Of a stretch of 22,056 bases of DNA, positions 3,221-10,913 are shown one piece after another (positions within the stretch are counted from its first letter, which is position 1; each line of letters opens with the position of its first letter). Where the stretch lies: contig CAZQWJ010000017.1 of assembly GCA_964597265.1 (NCBI GenBank), forward strand, positions 1 through 22,056, read 5' to 3'. The notes under the pieces are model-generated. The model was not told the origin of the DNA. It saw nothing but the letters and a program-made list of their open reading frames with translations, and did not search any database. A program made the position numbers and the translations under genes. This DNA is from CAZQWJ01 sp964597265 (GTDB lineage: Bacteria > Patescibacteriota > 4484-211 > JAGQKX01).

Positions 3221-5794
3221 ATGACAAAACAACGACCTCGTCCCGAACAAAGGCCACGTGCTTCACAACCAGAAATACCTCGTTCTGTTGAAGTTGGAGA
3301 GCAGGGGATATATGCGGAAGTTGCTATGGGTTACTGCCAGCCTTTTGCTGATCCTGACCAGATCGTGGCATATTGTTTTCAGCGATTGGCAGGCAGAGTT
3401 TCCCCTCATGCGACTATGCAGTTTAGTTCCGGAAAAGCGGCGGAGACCGATTTTGCCAACCCGAATGTTTTGACCTTGGAGGCAACGAAAGACATACGTC
3501 TTGGAGATCCAGAACAAGGCAATTTTACACATCAGATGGTTGTCGAAGATGGTGCCAAACGGGAAGTGTGTGCATCATATGTGTCGTTCAAAGCAGTAGA
3601 GGCGGATCTAGCCGAGAACATGCCCGATAGAATTGAGGAGCTGCGCCGGATGGCGGAGTACATCCAGGCGTCGGAGTTGGGTGGTTTTAGTGGAGGTATT
3701 AAGCAGCCGTCTATGGCGCAACTGTTCAAGGGCGCGCAGCTTGCCTATTTTGATCACCCTGCACTTGTCGAACGTTTTGGTATCCAAGAAACAGATCAAC
3801 AGCAGGCGCTGGAAGAGTGTTTTGAGTTATTTCGATTGTTTGTTGAAACTAAACAAGACCCGTTTGAAATAATTGATATCTCACTGCACGACGATGACAC
3901 TGCTCAGGTGCGAGCCGCCAAAATAAAGGCGCAACGGTTTTCTGAAATAGCTGAGTTTCAGCGGCAGCATGACAGGGAGTTGCTTCGGGATGAGCGGCCT
4001 TCGGTACGACAGCTACCCTCAGGTGTGCAAATTGGTTATCTTGATCTGCGTGGCAAGCAGCTTATTCTTGGTGAAAGAGGAATGGGCATTGGCTACCGCA
4101 AATCTGATTTGAAAACTGGCCACAAGGCAGATATTCTGGTACTGGATGCTGATCTTCCGGACGGTCGACACAAGATTTTGATAGGTGTAAATACGCGTAA
4201 CCCTCATGCGCGCAAAAAAGGCCTGGATTTGGGAGAGTTTGCCAGAGCCTGGAATAATCTTGAGTATGTGCGGGGCGTTGGCGCAGCCGAATTGAAGGGG
4301 GAAAATAAAGCTGATGGCCACAAGGGAGGGGAGTCGTTTGGTGCGGTGACCTTGTTGGGTTCTCCTGCTGAAACGGGTACCGGTCTTGATGCGGGTGATT
4401 TGGTGCGGGCGCTGAATGAGTATTATCGGGTGCCTCGCTATAGCGAGGCGCAGCTTTTGGAATATGCGCGCCTCCTTACTCATCCGATTCCTGGCGCATG
4501 GGTTGAAAGCATTGCTGGCCCCTACCCTAATCAGCATCTTCGAGAGCGTGCGATTGTGAGTTGTGCCTTAAGTCCAGAAAGTCCGCCACATGAAGACCAT
4601 ACATGTACCACATGCCGGCGGGAAATTCGAGAGTCTGAATTGCTCGTTGAACAATCTGAAGGGGAGACCACGTCTGTCCGCCAGATGACTGGACGAGAGC
4701 TAGATGTGCGGGCGTACGATGCGTTTGAGCATTTTGTACGTGAAGGTGATGCACAGAATGCGTTATTTGAGTTGGCTCGCGGACGGGTTGATTTGGCTGA
4801 CTACGAGGTACAAACAGGAGAAGTACTTTTGCCGTTTTTTGAGCAGGTTGCGCAATCAGAAGAAGCTATTGATTTGATCTATAACGCCCAAAACGATACT
4901 TTCAATCCTCTACCCGATTCAGAGGGGTATTTGCCATGGAGTAATCGCGCGACTGACGTGCGGGTTTCCAAATATCAGCTCCCTGGTGCGGTACCTTACA
5001 TGATTGATTCACAACTGCAACGAACATTGTATGAGTATGTTTCGTCTAACGTTGATGAGCAGGCGCAAGAGCGGTTTGTTGGCGCACTAACCGCGATTTT
5101 TAGTTCATCGGCGTATCGTAATTCACGCTTGGATAACCAATTGTATGACCATGTTGGCGTTGATCTTTTGCGTATTGCGACTAACCAGATAGTGCGTCCG
5201 GTAGGCAGACAACGACAGGCAGACGTAGCGGCGGCATTCAGTCCTGATGTCCAAGAGCAAGCACGTGAAGCGTTGGCTGGTCTTACCCCTGCAGAAGCTC
5301 AACACTTACATGCACATTTTCGTTTTTCTCCACGAGCACTAGAACTACTTCCGCCCGTGGAAGAAGTGCCTGAGCCAAATATCCTTGAAGTAACGCACAA
5401 AGAAACCGGCCGCACTACACAAAAACATATTGCCGTTATCATTGGACGTCAAGAAAATAGTGAGGGACAGGCAATGGTGGATATGGTGGAATCCGGCGTT
5501 ATGAGTGCCGATATACTCTTGCGAAGCGAAGGATTACTGCGCCCGGAAGATTTTGCTGATGCAGAGAAACAGGTGTTACAAGAGATAGAGGCAATGACCG
5601 AACGTATGGTGGAAGAGTTGCCGTCTGGTGCACAGGGAGAATTAAATATTACGGTTCAGGGACCTCAATCAATTTCTTTTCTGCTGGGCCAACAACTCGT
5701 GCAATTGAGGGACGAATATGGAGACTTGGTCACGTTTCGATACCACCAATGGAGAAATGGCAAATACGATGAAATGCCACAGTTGAATGCATAA
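3221..5794 (+). CDS. Large unrecognised protein with possible DHHA1-like and SAVED-like parts, 857 aa
   Basis: No secretion signal is seen. The frame is open to a TTG at 3155, but ATG 3221 is the first standard start and does not overlap the response regulator. Residues about 270-400 include GERGMGIGYRKSDLKTG, IGVNTRNP, LDLGEFARAWN and DGHKGGESFGAVTLLG, an order that recalls the DHHA1 nucleotide-binding domain (substrate loop, then a Gly/His motif), though no DHH catalytic domain is visible. A zinc-like HxxHxCxxC lies at His457-Cys465. The last ~120 residues (HIAVIIGRQEN, then ITVQGPQSISFLLGQQL and FRYHQWRNGKYDEM) recall the C-terminal half of SAVED domains, which bind cyclic oligonucleotides in CBASS. 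Both assignments are from memory of motifs and weak. The upstream receiver gene is the only clear partner. Confidence 0.75.
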   Translation: MTKQRPRPEQRPRASQPEIPRSVEVGEQGIYAEVAMGYCQPFADPDQIVAYCFQRLAGRVSPHATMQFSSGKAAETDFANPNVLTLEATKDIRLGDPEQGNFTHQMVVEDGAKREVCASYVSFKAVEADLAENMPDRIEELRRMAEYIQASELGGFSGGIKQPSMAQLFKGAQLAYFDHPALVERFGIQETDQQQALEECFELFRLFVETKQDPFEIIDISLHDDDTAQVRAAKIKAQRFSEIAEFQRQHDRELLRDERPSVRQLPSGVQIGYLDLRGKQLILGERGMGIGYRKSDLKTGHKADILVLDADLPDGRHKILIGVNTRNPHARKKGLDLGEFARAWNNLEYVRGVGAAELKGENKADGHKGGESFGAVTLLGSPAETGTGLDAGDLVRALNEYYRVPRYSEAQLLEYARLLTHPIPGAWVESIAGPYPNQHLRERAIVSCALSPESPPHEDHTCTTCRREIRESELLVEQSEGETTSVRQMTGRELDVRAYDAFEHFVREGDAQNALFELARGRVDLADYEVQTGEVLLPFFEQVAQSEEAIDLIYNAQNDTFNPLPDSEGYLPWSNRATDVRVSKYQLPGAVPYMIDSQLQRTLYEYVSSNVDEQAQERFVGALTAIFSSSAYRNSRLDNQLYDHVGVDLLRIATNQIVRPVGRQRQADVAAAFSPDVQEQAREALAGLTPAEAQHLHAHFRFSPRALELLPPVEEVPEPNILEVTHKETGRTTQKHIAVIIGRQENSEGQAMVDMVESGVMSADILLRSEGLLRPEDFADAEKQVLQEIEAMTERMVEELPSGAQGELNITVQGPQSISFLLGQQLVQLRDEYGDLVTFRYHQWRNGKYDEMPQLNA

Positions 5795-5808
5795 ACCGTT
5801 ACTGTTTT

Positions 5809-5838
5809 TTGACAGGCTGTTTGACTATCGGGTATCAT
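5809..5838 (+). promoter_or_regulatory. Promoter of the zinc-uptake operon, probably leaderless
   Basis: TTGACA (5809-5814), 18-base spacer, TATCAT (5833-5838), six bases, then ATG 5845. The full -35 match supports the leaderless reading. No Zur or MntR palindrome is obvious. Confidence 0.65.
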
Positions 5839-5844
5839 ACTGCC

Positions 5845-6783
5845 ATGCCAGAAGATCACAATGATATTGGAAAAACAAACAAAATCCCTACCCAAACGTG
5901 GATAATTTTTGGTGTGAGTATTGTTGTACTCATAGCACTGCTGGTGGTGTTTGCCAATGGATTCGGTATCTCTTCCAACAAGCCAAAAGTTGCTGCGACC
6001 ATCTTTCCCTTGTACGACCTGGTACGCAATGTGGCGGGCGAGCATGTAGAGACGGTTTTGGTTCTCCCTCCCGGCGCAAATCCGCATACGTTCGAACCAC
6101 GTCCGTCTGATGTCCGTGCTGCTACAGGCAGTGACATGCTGTTTTTTATCGGTTATGGTCTGGACAATTGGGCACAGACTATCGCATCATCAGCAGAAAT
6201 ACCGGAAGTGGTACAGGCAGATGCGTATGTCATGGTGCTGAGTGATGAATATAGTCATGATGAGGAAGGAGACGATGAAATGATTGATCCCCACTACTGG
6301 CTATCGGTACCCAATGCGATAGGTATGATACGTCAGATAGCAGAGGAATTGTCGTTCCTGTATCCTGAATACGCGGACGAGTTTGCTGCCAATGCTCAGG
6401 AGTATACGGCGCGTCTGGAAACTCTTGATGCTGAGATACACACACAGTTAGCGCCTTTTGATGCACTATCTATCGCAACGTTTCACAATTCGTGGGCGTA
6501 CTTTGCTCATGAATATGGCATGGAAGTGGTAGCAACATTTGAAGAATTTTCTGGCAAAGAACCTACAGCAGGATACCTGGCTAATTTCCAAGAAACCATA
6601 CGGGAATACGGCATACAGGTAGTATTCACTGAACCGCAATCATCAAGTGCTCCACTACAGCCGATTGCTGATGATCTGGGAGTTACGCTGGCAGAGCTTG
6701 ATGATATTGGCGGCGCTGCAGGTCGAGAATCGTATATCGATTTGATGCGTTACAATGTTAATCAGATACGAGCTGCATTGTAA
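5845..6783 (+). CDS. znuA: Zinc/manganese ABC transporter substrate-binding protein, 312 aa
   Basis: Cluster A-I periplasmic-binding protein (ZnuA/TroA/PsaA family) that captures Zn2+ or Mn2+ for the ABC importer encoded next. The metal site is visible: His in GANPHTFEP, His in DPHYWLS, His in FHNSWAYFAHEYG, and the C-terminal TEPQ region. The acidic, His-bearing loop (YSHDEEGDDEM) matches the flexible metal-collecting loop of zinc-type members and favours zinc over manganese. The N-terminus has a hydrophobic anchor (about residues 20-40, WIIFGVSIVVLIALLVVF) and no lipobox cysteine, so it is probably tethered by an uncleaved helix, as fits a single-membrane cell. The stop codon overlaps the ATG of the ATPase gene by one base. 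Confidence 0.9.
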   Translation: MPEDHNDIGKTNKIPTQTWIIFGVSIVVLIALLVVFANGFGISSNKPKVAATIFPLYDLVRNVAGEHVETVLVLPPGANPHTFEPRPSDVRAATGSDMLFFIGYGLDNWAQTIASSAEIPEVVQADAYVMVLSDEYSHDEEGDDEMIDPHYWLSVPNAIGMIRQIAEELSFLYPEYADEFAANAQEYTARLETLDAEIHTQLAPFDALSIATFHNSWAYFAHEYGMEVVATFEEFSGKEPTAGYLANFQETIREYGIQVVFTEPQSSSAPLQPIADDLGVTLAELDDIGGAAGRESYIDLMRYNVNQIRAAL

Positions 6784-7514
6784 TGATTCAAGAAGCCCTC
6801 TCTATCTCCAACCTTACGGTTACATATCCTTCGCGTCGACATCCGGCGATAGAGGATATATTTTTTACAGTTGCGCCTGGGACAATAACTATGTTAATCG
6901 GCCCTAATGGCTCGGGCAAATCAACAGTGATGAGAGCAGTACTCGACCTTGTTGCGTACGAAGGGGAGGTTCGCATCTTAGGCAAACCATTGCACGAGGT
7001 ATATCGTGAGGTGGGTTATGTACCGCAGCGTTTTTCGTTTGACGAAAAGTTTCCGATTACGGTTGACGAGTTTTTGAACGTATCTGTTTCTCACTATATC
7101 CCTGATCGTAAACAGTTGCGAGAGAGTATCCACCGTGCGCTCGGAGAAGTGGGAGCGCTGGGTTTTCGTACGCAAAAGCTTTCTGCGCTTTCGGGCGGGC
7201 AATTGCAACGGGTGATTTTGGCACGTGCTATTGCGCACCGTCCTAAGCTGCTGCTTCTTGATGAGCCGGAGTCGGGTATTGATGTGGGCGGTGAACAAAC
7301 GTTTTATGATCTTGTGCAGCGGTTAGTCAAAGAAGAACAAATGGCGGTGCTCGTCGCATCGCATGAATTGGATATCGTATACACGTATGCAAACCAGGTT
7401 ATTTGTATCAATAAACGGATGTTTTGTTCGGGCGTGCCACGAGAGGTGCTTAACCAAGAAATGTTTATGGATCTGTATGGCCGCCATTTGCGGTTCTACG
7501 GACACGAACATTAG
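6783..7514 (+). CDS. znuC: Zinc/manganese ABC transporter ATP-binding protein, 243 aa
   Basis: Cytoplasmic ATPase of the metal importer. Walker A GPNGSGKST at 40-48, signature LSGGQLQR, Walker B LLLLDEPESGID and the switch His in VASHELD are all intact. It starts at ATG 6783 within the stop of the binding-protein gene, so translation is coupled. The stop codon TAG lies inside the terminal repeat of a palindromic element that separates this gene from the permease gene by 304 bases. In most znu/mnt operons the ATPase and permease genes abut. Confidence 0.92.
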   Translation: MIQEALSISNLTVTYPSRRHPAIEDIFFTVAPGTITMLIGPNGSGKSTVMRAVLDLVAYEGEVRILGKPLHEVYREVGYVPQRFSFDEKFPITVDEFLNVSVSHYIPDRKQLRESIHRALGEVGALGFRTQKLSALSGGQLQRVILARAIAHRPKLLLLDEPESGIDVGGEQTFYDLVQRLVKEEQMAVLVASHELDIVYTYANQVICINKRMFCSGVPREVLNQEMFMDLYGRHLRFYGHEH

Positions 7515-7810
7515 GAGCTTTTCGAAATAGGCAGCTTTCTTGTCACTTCGAGCGTAGCTCGCCCGCCCTTTGGCGGATGGAGAAATCTACTCGATGACAA
7601 AGAGATCTCTCGATGAACTCGAGATGACGCATGCGACGGCATCTGCGCTTATCGTCATTCCGAGCGTAGCCTGCCTGCGCACCTGTCTGCGTAGGCAGAG
7701 GCAGGTCGAGGAATCTCACCTTTGCAGAAACAGATCTCTCGACCCACCAAAGGATGGGCAGGTAAACTCGAGATGACAGGCAAAGGTTAACGTTTTACAT
7801 GAGCTTCTAA
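7511..7810. mobile_element. MITE-like palindromic repeat element, copy 1
   Basis: The ends TTAGGAGCT and AGCTTCTAA are near-perfect inverted repeats. Inside are two palindromic units of the type GTCA-TYCGAGCGTAGC ... AGATCTCTCGA ... CTCGAGATGAC. The stretch 7732-7775 closely matches 12994-13038 in the second copy. There is no transposase. It occupies the whole ATPase-permease gap, and its left end supplies the ATPase stop codon. It likely folds into two long hairpins when transcribed and could affect downstream expression. Confidence 0.6.
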
Positions 7811-7818
7811 GCGCAATT

Positions 7819-8616
7819 ATGATTGAATTATTTAGCTATCCTTTTGTCCAGCGTGCGTTGCTAGGTGGAGTTATTGTCGCAGTACTTACTGCATTTATAG
7901 GCGTTTTTGTTGTGCTTCGTCGGTCTTCGATGGTAGGTGATACGATTGCGCATGCGTCATTGGCTGGTGTTGCTGTGGGACTTTTGGTCGGCATTGACCC
8001 GCTTGTCGCTGCAGCAGTTGTCGCAGTTATAGCTGCTGGGGTATTGCCTGTCCTGACCAAATACGCAGCACTTCCCATAGATAGTGTGCTTGGGTTTATT
8101 CTGCCATTTTCTATGGCGATAGGTGTGATTCTTTTGGCACTGATGCCCGGGTTTCAGCCGGAGTTGATCAGTTATTTGTTTGGAAGTATTTTGTCTATTT
8201 CGTGGGGGCATGTGTGGTTGATTGCGGGTTTGAGTGCATTGACATTGGGTGTTTTGTTTTTTCTGTACAGGACTCTTATGTTTGTGTCGTTTGACGAAGT
8301 GTATGCCAAAGCCGCAGGAGTACGGGTGCAGTGGGTGAATACGATATTTGGTTTTCTCTTAGCAGTGACTATTGTGACCGGCATCCAACTTGTCGGTGTA
8401 ATACTGCTTAATGCACTGTTGGTCATACCTGCCAGCACGGTACGGCTTTTTTCACGTTCGCTCAAGGATATGTTTGTATTCACGCCTATTGTTAGTGTGC
8501 TTGAGGTGGTAGGAGGTATAGCATTGTCGTTTATGTTTGATGTGCCGTCCGGTCCTATGATCGTATTAGTAGGCGGGCTGGTATTTTTGGTGAGTGTGTT
8601 TGTGAAGAGGAGGTGA
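7819..8616 (+). CDS. znuB: Zinc/manganese ABC transporter permease, 265 aa
   Basis: ABC-3 family permease forming the membrane channel for Zn2+/Mn2+ with the upstream ATPase. About eight hydrophobic helices run through the sequence. The coupling segment VLRRSSMVGDTIAHASLAGVAVG, characteristic of this family, is at about residues 32-54, and the second family block VGVILLNALLVIPASTVRL is present. Length is typical. The ATG at 7819 lacks a good binding site and lies just beyond the repeat element, so its expression may depend on read-through from the upstream genes. The end overlaps the Shine-Dalgarno (AGGAGGTG) of the next gene. Confidence 0.9.
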   Translation: MIELFSYPFVQRALLGGVIVAVLTAFIGVFVVLRRSSMVGDTIAHASLAGVAVGLLVGIDPLVAAAVVAVIAAGVLPVLTKYAALPIDSVLGFILPFSMAIGVILLALMPGFQPELISYLFGSILSISWGHVWLIAGLSALTLGVLFFLYRTLMFVSFDEVYAKAAGVRVQWVNTIFGFLLAVTIVTGIQLVGVILLNALLVIPASTVRLFSRSLKDMFVFTPIVSVLEVVGGIALSFMFDVPSGPMIVLVGGLVFLVSVFVKRR

Positions 8617-8622
8617 TAATCC

Positions 8623-9078
8623 ATGGAACAAAATGCAACGAGTGATAACTCGTTAAGAATTATTTTTGGCCTGGTGGTTCTGGTCTTAGTTGGAGCAGGA
8701 TTATTTGTGTTTTTGCCGGATCTTCTTCCTGCAGATACATCACAAGATCAGGAAAATACCGCACCGGTTACTGAGACTGAAACTGAGACCGCAGCCGAGA
8801 CTGAGACCGACGCCGACACTGAAACAACAGATGAATCTCCTGCGACAGTTTCTTATTTTGGTGAAGAAGGCAGAACCGTCATGGAACTCCTAAAGGAATA
8901 TGCTGATGTCGAGACGCAAGAGTCTGCTCTTGGTGAGTATGTTGATTCAATCAATGGTGTTAAAGGTGGCACTGATGGCAAATATTGGCTGTTTTATGTG
9001 AACGGTGAAGCATCCACAGTGAGTGCAACAGAGTACCAGACGCTAGATGCCGACGTCATCGAGTGGCGGTTCGAATAG
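8623..9078 (+). CDS. Membrane-anchored DUF4430 protein, 151 aa
   Basis: An N-terminal hydrophobic anchor (about residues 14-36, IIFGLVVLVLVGAGLFVFLP) is followed by a low-complexity Thr/Glu linker (about 45-70) and a compact domain with GRTVMELLKEYADVET, GTDGKYWLFYVNGEAS and DVIEWRFE. This is the DUF4430 (transcobalamin-like beta) pattern seen in surface proteins of Gram-positive and CPR bacteria. The domain presumably sits outside the membrane and may bind a small ligand or mediate attachment; the ligand is unknown. AGGAGGTG eight bases upstream decides the start. Its place six bases after the permease suggests a role in the same metal-uptake unit, but that is only context. Confidence 0.75.
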   Translation: MEQNATSDNSLRIIFGLVVLVLVGAGLFVFLPDLLPADTSQDQENTAPVTETETETAAETETDADTETTDESPATVSYFGEEGRTVMELLKEYADVETQESALGEYVDSINGVKGGTDGKYWLFYVNGEASTVSATEYQTLDADVIEWRFE

Positions 9079-9087
9079 TCGTTGGGC

Positions 9088-9118
9088 AACCAGGCATCCC
9101 ATTATGGGGTGTCTGGTT
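9088..9118 (+). terminator. Hairpin at the end of the zinc-uptake operon
   Basis: AACCAGGCATCCC pairs with GGGGTGTCTGGTT over 13 bp with wobbles, loop ATTAT. A T6 run comes only 15 bases later (9133-9138), so it is an imperfect intrinsic terminator. Confidence 0.45.
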
Positions 9119-9145
9119 GTTGTGAGTCGGGGTTTTTTGTATGAT
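9117..9145 (+). promoter_or_regulatory. Promoter of gpmA, probably leaderless
   Basis: TTGTTG, 17 bases, TATGAT (9140-9145), six bases, then ATG 9152. No Shine-Dalgarno is seen. Confidence 0.5.
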
Positions 9146-9151
9146 TACACT

Positions 9152-9907
9152 ATGTACACTATTGTATTGCTGCGGCATGGACAGAGCGAGTGGAACGAAC
9201 AGAATCTTTTTTCCGGGTGGGCAGATATTGGTTTAACCGAACGTGGCGTCAACGAAGCCAAAGAAGCAGGAAGACGCTTGAAAGAAGCAGGGTTTGGTTT
9301 TGACGAAGTACACACGAACCTCCTCAGACGCGCTATCAAAACCACATGGTTGGTATTGGAGGAATTAGATCTCATGTGGATACCTATTATCCCAACGTGG
9401 CGACTTAACGAGCGGCACTATGGCGCATTGCAGGGTTTGAATAAAGCGGAGATAGCAGAAAAGTACGGAGATGAGCAATTGTTGCGATGGCGTAGAAGCT
9501 ATGACGAACAGCCACCCGCACTGACGCTCGATGATCCACGTTTTCCAGGTTATGATCCACGATATAAACATATTGAGGCGTCGGAACTTCCTTTGACCGA
9601 AAGTCTCAAGGATTGTCTGGACCGCGCCTTGCCCCACTGGATAGATCATATTGCTCCAAAGATAATGGAGGACAAGCGAATCCTTATTTCCGCATCGGGT
9701 AATAGTCTGCGTGCTATTGTCAAACACTTGGATGATCTGCCTGATGAAGACATTACGCAGGTCACTATCCCTACAGGCATACCGCTCGTGTATGAATTAG
9801 ATGAGCAACTCAATGCAAACCGGCATTATTATTTGGCAACTGATGCTCAATTACAAGAAGCAATCAACGAGGTCAAATCTCAAGGAAAAATTGGTGTCCA
9901 CGTATAG
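9152..9907 (+). CDS. gpmA: 2,3-bisphosphoglycerate-dependent phosphoglycerate mutase, 251 aa
   Basis: Interconverts 3- and 2-phosphoglycerate in glycolysis through a phosphohistidine. The N-terminal LLRHGQSEWNEQNLFSGW carries the phosphorylated His9 and Arg8. RLNERHYGALQGLNK and the two substrate arginines (WRRSYDEQPP) match the dPGM subfamily, as do the length and the C-terminal IPTGIPLVYELD. One residue is odd: the block that normally reads AHGNSLRA is ASGNSLRA here, so the second active-site histidine (His184 in E. coli) is Ser182 (codon TCG). The rest of the block is intact. The frame is open upstream to 9047, but ATG 9152 aligns with the family N-terminus and follows a -10 element at six bases. 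Confidence 0.93.
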   Translation: MYTIVLLRHGQSEWNEQNLFSGWADIGLTERGVNEAKEAGRRLKEAGFGFDEVHTNLLRRAIKTTWLVLEELDLMWIPIIPTWRLNERHYGALQGLNKAEIAEKYGDEQLLRWRRSYDEQPPALTLDDPRFPGYDPRYKHIEASELPLTESLKDCLDRALPHWIDHIAPKIMEDKRILISASGNSLRAIVKHLDDLPDEDITQVTIPTGIPLVYELDEQLNANRHYYLATDAQLQEAINEVKSQGKIGVHV

Positions 9908-9920
9908 GTATCTTGTAAAA

Positions 9921-9958
9921 GGCAGGAGATGACTTGTCCACCCCCTGCCCTCCTTTTT
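9921..9958 (+). terminator. Terminator between convergent gpmA and ubiA-like genes
   Basis: GGCAGG (9921-9926) pairs with CCTGCC (9944-9949), followed by CTCCTTTTT on the plus strand. On the minus strand TTTT follows the stem, so it may work in both directions. Confidence 0.65.
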
Positions 9959-9970
9959 CCCCGCATACGC

Positions 9971-10804
9971 TTAGCCTAACAGTATAGCTGCAAACCATAC
10001 GAAAAATCCAAACTTGAGCCAACCGCTCAGACGTTCGTATACGGCTGCAGCATCGCTTGTGGCCACTTTGTAGATCACGTATCCCAGAAAGGGGATAACG
10101 CCGACCAGTGCGACGGTTTTGTATATGGACGACAACTCATTCATCGATAGGGCTATCGCGGCGATAGTTGCTACCATACACACGGCAAACAGAACCTTAG
10201 CCGTGCCCAACCCCCATGCAATAGGGACGGTACGTGTTCCTGTTGCCATATCACCGTCTACGTCTGCCATATCTTTGAGTATCTCGCGGGCGAGAATACC
10301 CAGAAAGATAATGGCAACCAGAAGGTATACGCTCTGATTCAGCCTGCCTACGGCCATCGCGCCATACACCACGGTTAAGGCAGAGGCTGTTGCCACAACC
10401 AAATTTTTGATCAACAGAGTCTGTTTCAAAAACGCGGCATACGCGTACAGCGTCACTGCCACCACTATGGCAAGGAGCAGGTTATGTACGCCGAGAAACA
10501 GCGCAGTAACCAATCCTGCTAGGATCAACGCTCCAGTCAATCTGGACGCTTCACGCGTGGTAATTTTGCCGGCAGGTAATGGCCGCCATGGTTTGTTGAT
10601 TACATCAGCTTCGTAATCAAAAATGTCGTTGAGCGTATTGCCTGCGCCCTGGATCGTTGCGACCACGAAAGCTGCCAGGGCAACGCGCGACCAATCCGGC
10701 TGTCCACTGACTGCTACGTACGCTCCGACCACCGTGGCCAGTATGCCACTCAATGTGGTTCCTGGCCTAATTAAACGGACTACTCCCAGCAACTTCTTGT
10801 TCAT
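9971..10804 (-). CDS. UbiA-family prenyltransferase, 277 aa
   Basis: Integral membrane enzyme that transfers an isoprenoid chain onto an acceptor. The two Mg-binding Asp motifs are present: NTLNDIFDYEAD (Asn59, Asp60, Asp63, Asp67) followed by INKPWRPLPAG, and DMADVDGDMATGTRTVPI in the second half. About eight or nine hydrophobic helices follow the family pattern. The motif spelling is closest to the digeranylgeranylglyceryl-phosphate synthase and chlorophyll-synthase-like branch rather than to 4-hydroxybenzoate transferases (recollection, not a search). The start is ATG 10804 behind AGGAGAGG. The acceptor cannot be read from sequence, and there is no neighbouring quinone or lipid gene. Confidence 0.87.
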   Translation of the reverse strand: MNKKLLGVVRLIRPGTTLSGILATVVGAYVAVSGQPDWSRVALAAFVVATIQGAGNTLNDIFDYEADVINKPWRPLPAGKITTREASRLTGALILAGLVTALFLGVHNLLLAIVVAVTLYAYAAFLKQTLLIKNLVVATASALTVVYGAMAVGRLNQSVYLLVAIIFLGILAREILKDMADVDGDMATGTRTVPIAWGLGTAKVLFAVCMVATIAAIALSMNELSSIYKTVALVGVIPFLGYVIYKVATSDAAAVYERLSGWLKFGFFVWFAAILLG

Positions 10805-10819
10805 GTGCCTCTCCTTTTA

Positions 10820-10866
10820 TGCCTGTTTGTCAGGCAAGCTAATGCTATGGGTGCAGGATCATTATA
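10820..10866 (-). promoter_or_regulatory. -10 element and leader hairpin of the UbiA gene
   Basis: TATAAT (10866-10861 on the minus strand) has no good -35. The leader carries GCCTG-ACAAA-CAGGC (10834-10820) just before the Shine-Dalgarno. A plus-strand promoter for the next gene lies back to back. Confidence 0.45.
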
Positions 10867-10913
10867 CTGAAGAGTTGCAAACACCGCGCGTCTTCGGTTA
10901 GGATAGTGAATAG

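Noticed and set aside
7570..7776. 68-codon ORF inside the first repeat element
   Set aside because: Its sequence is made of the palindromic repeat units, which explain the open frame.
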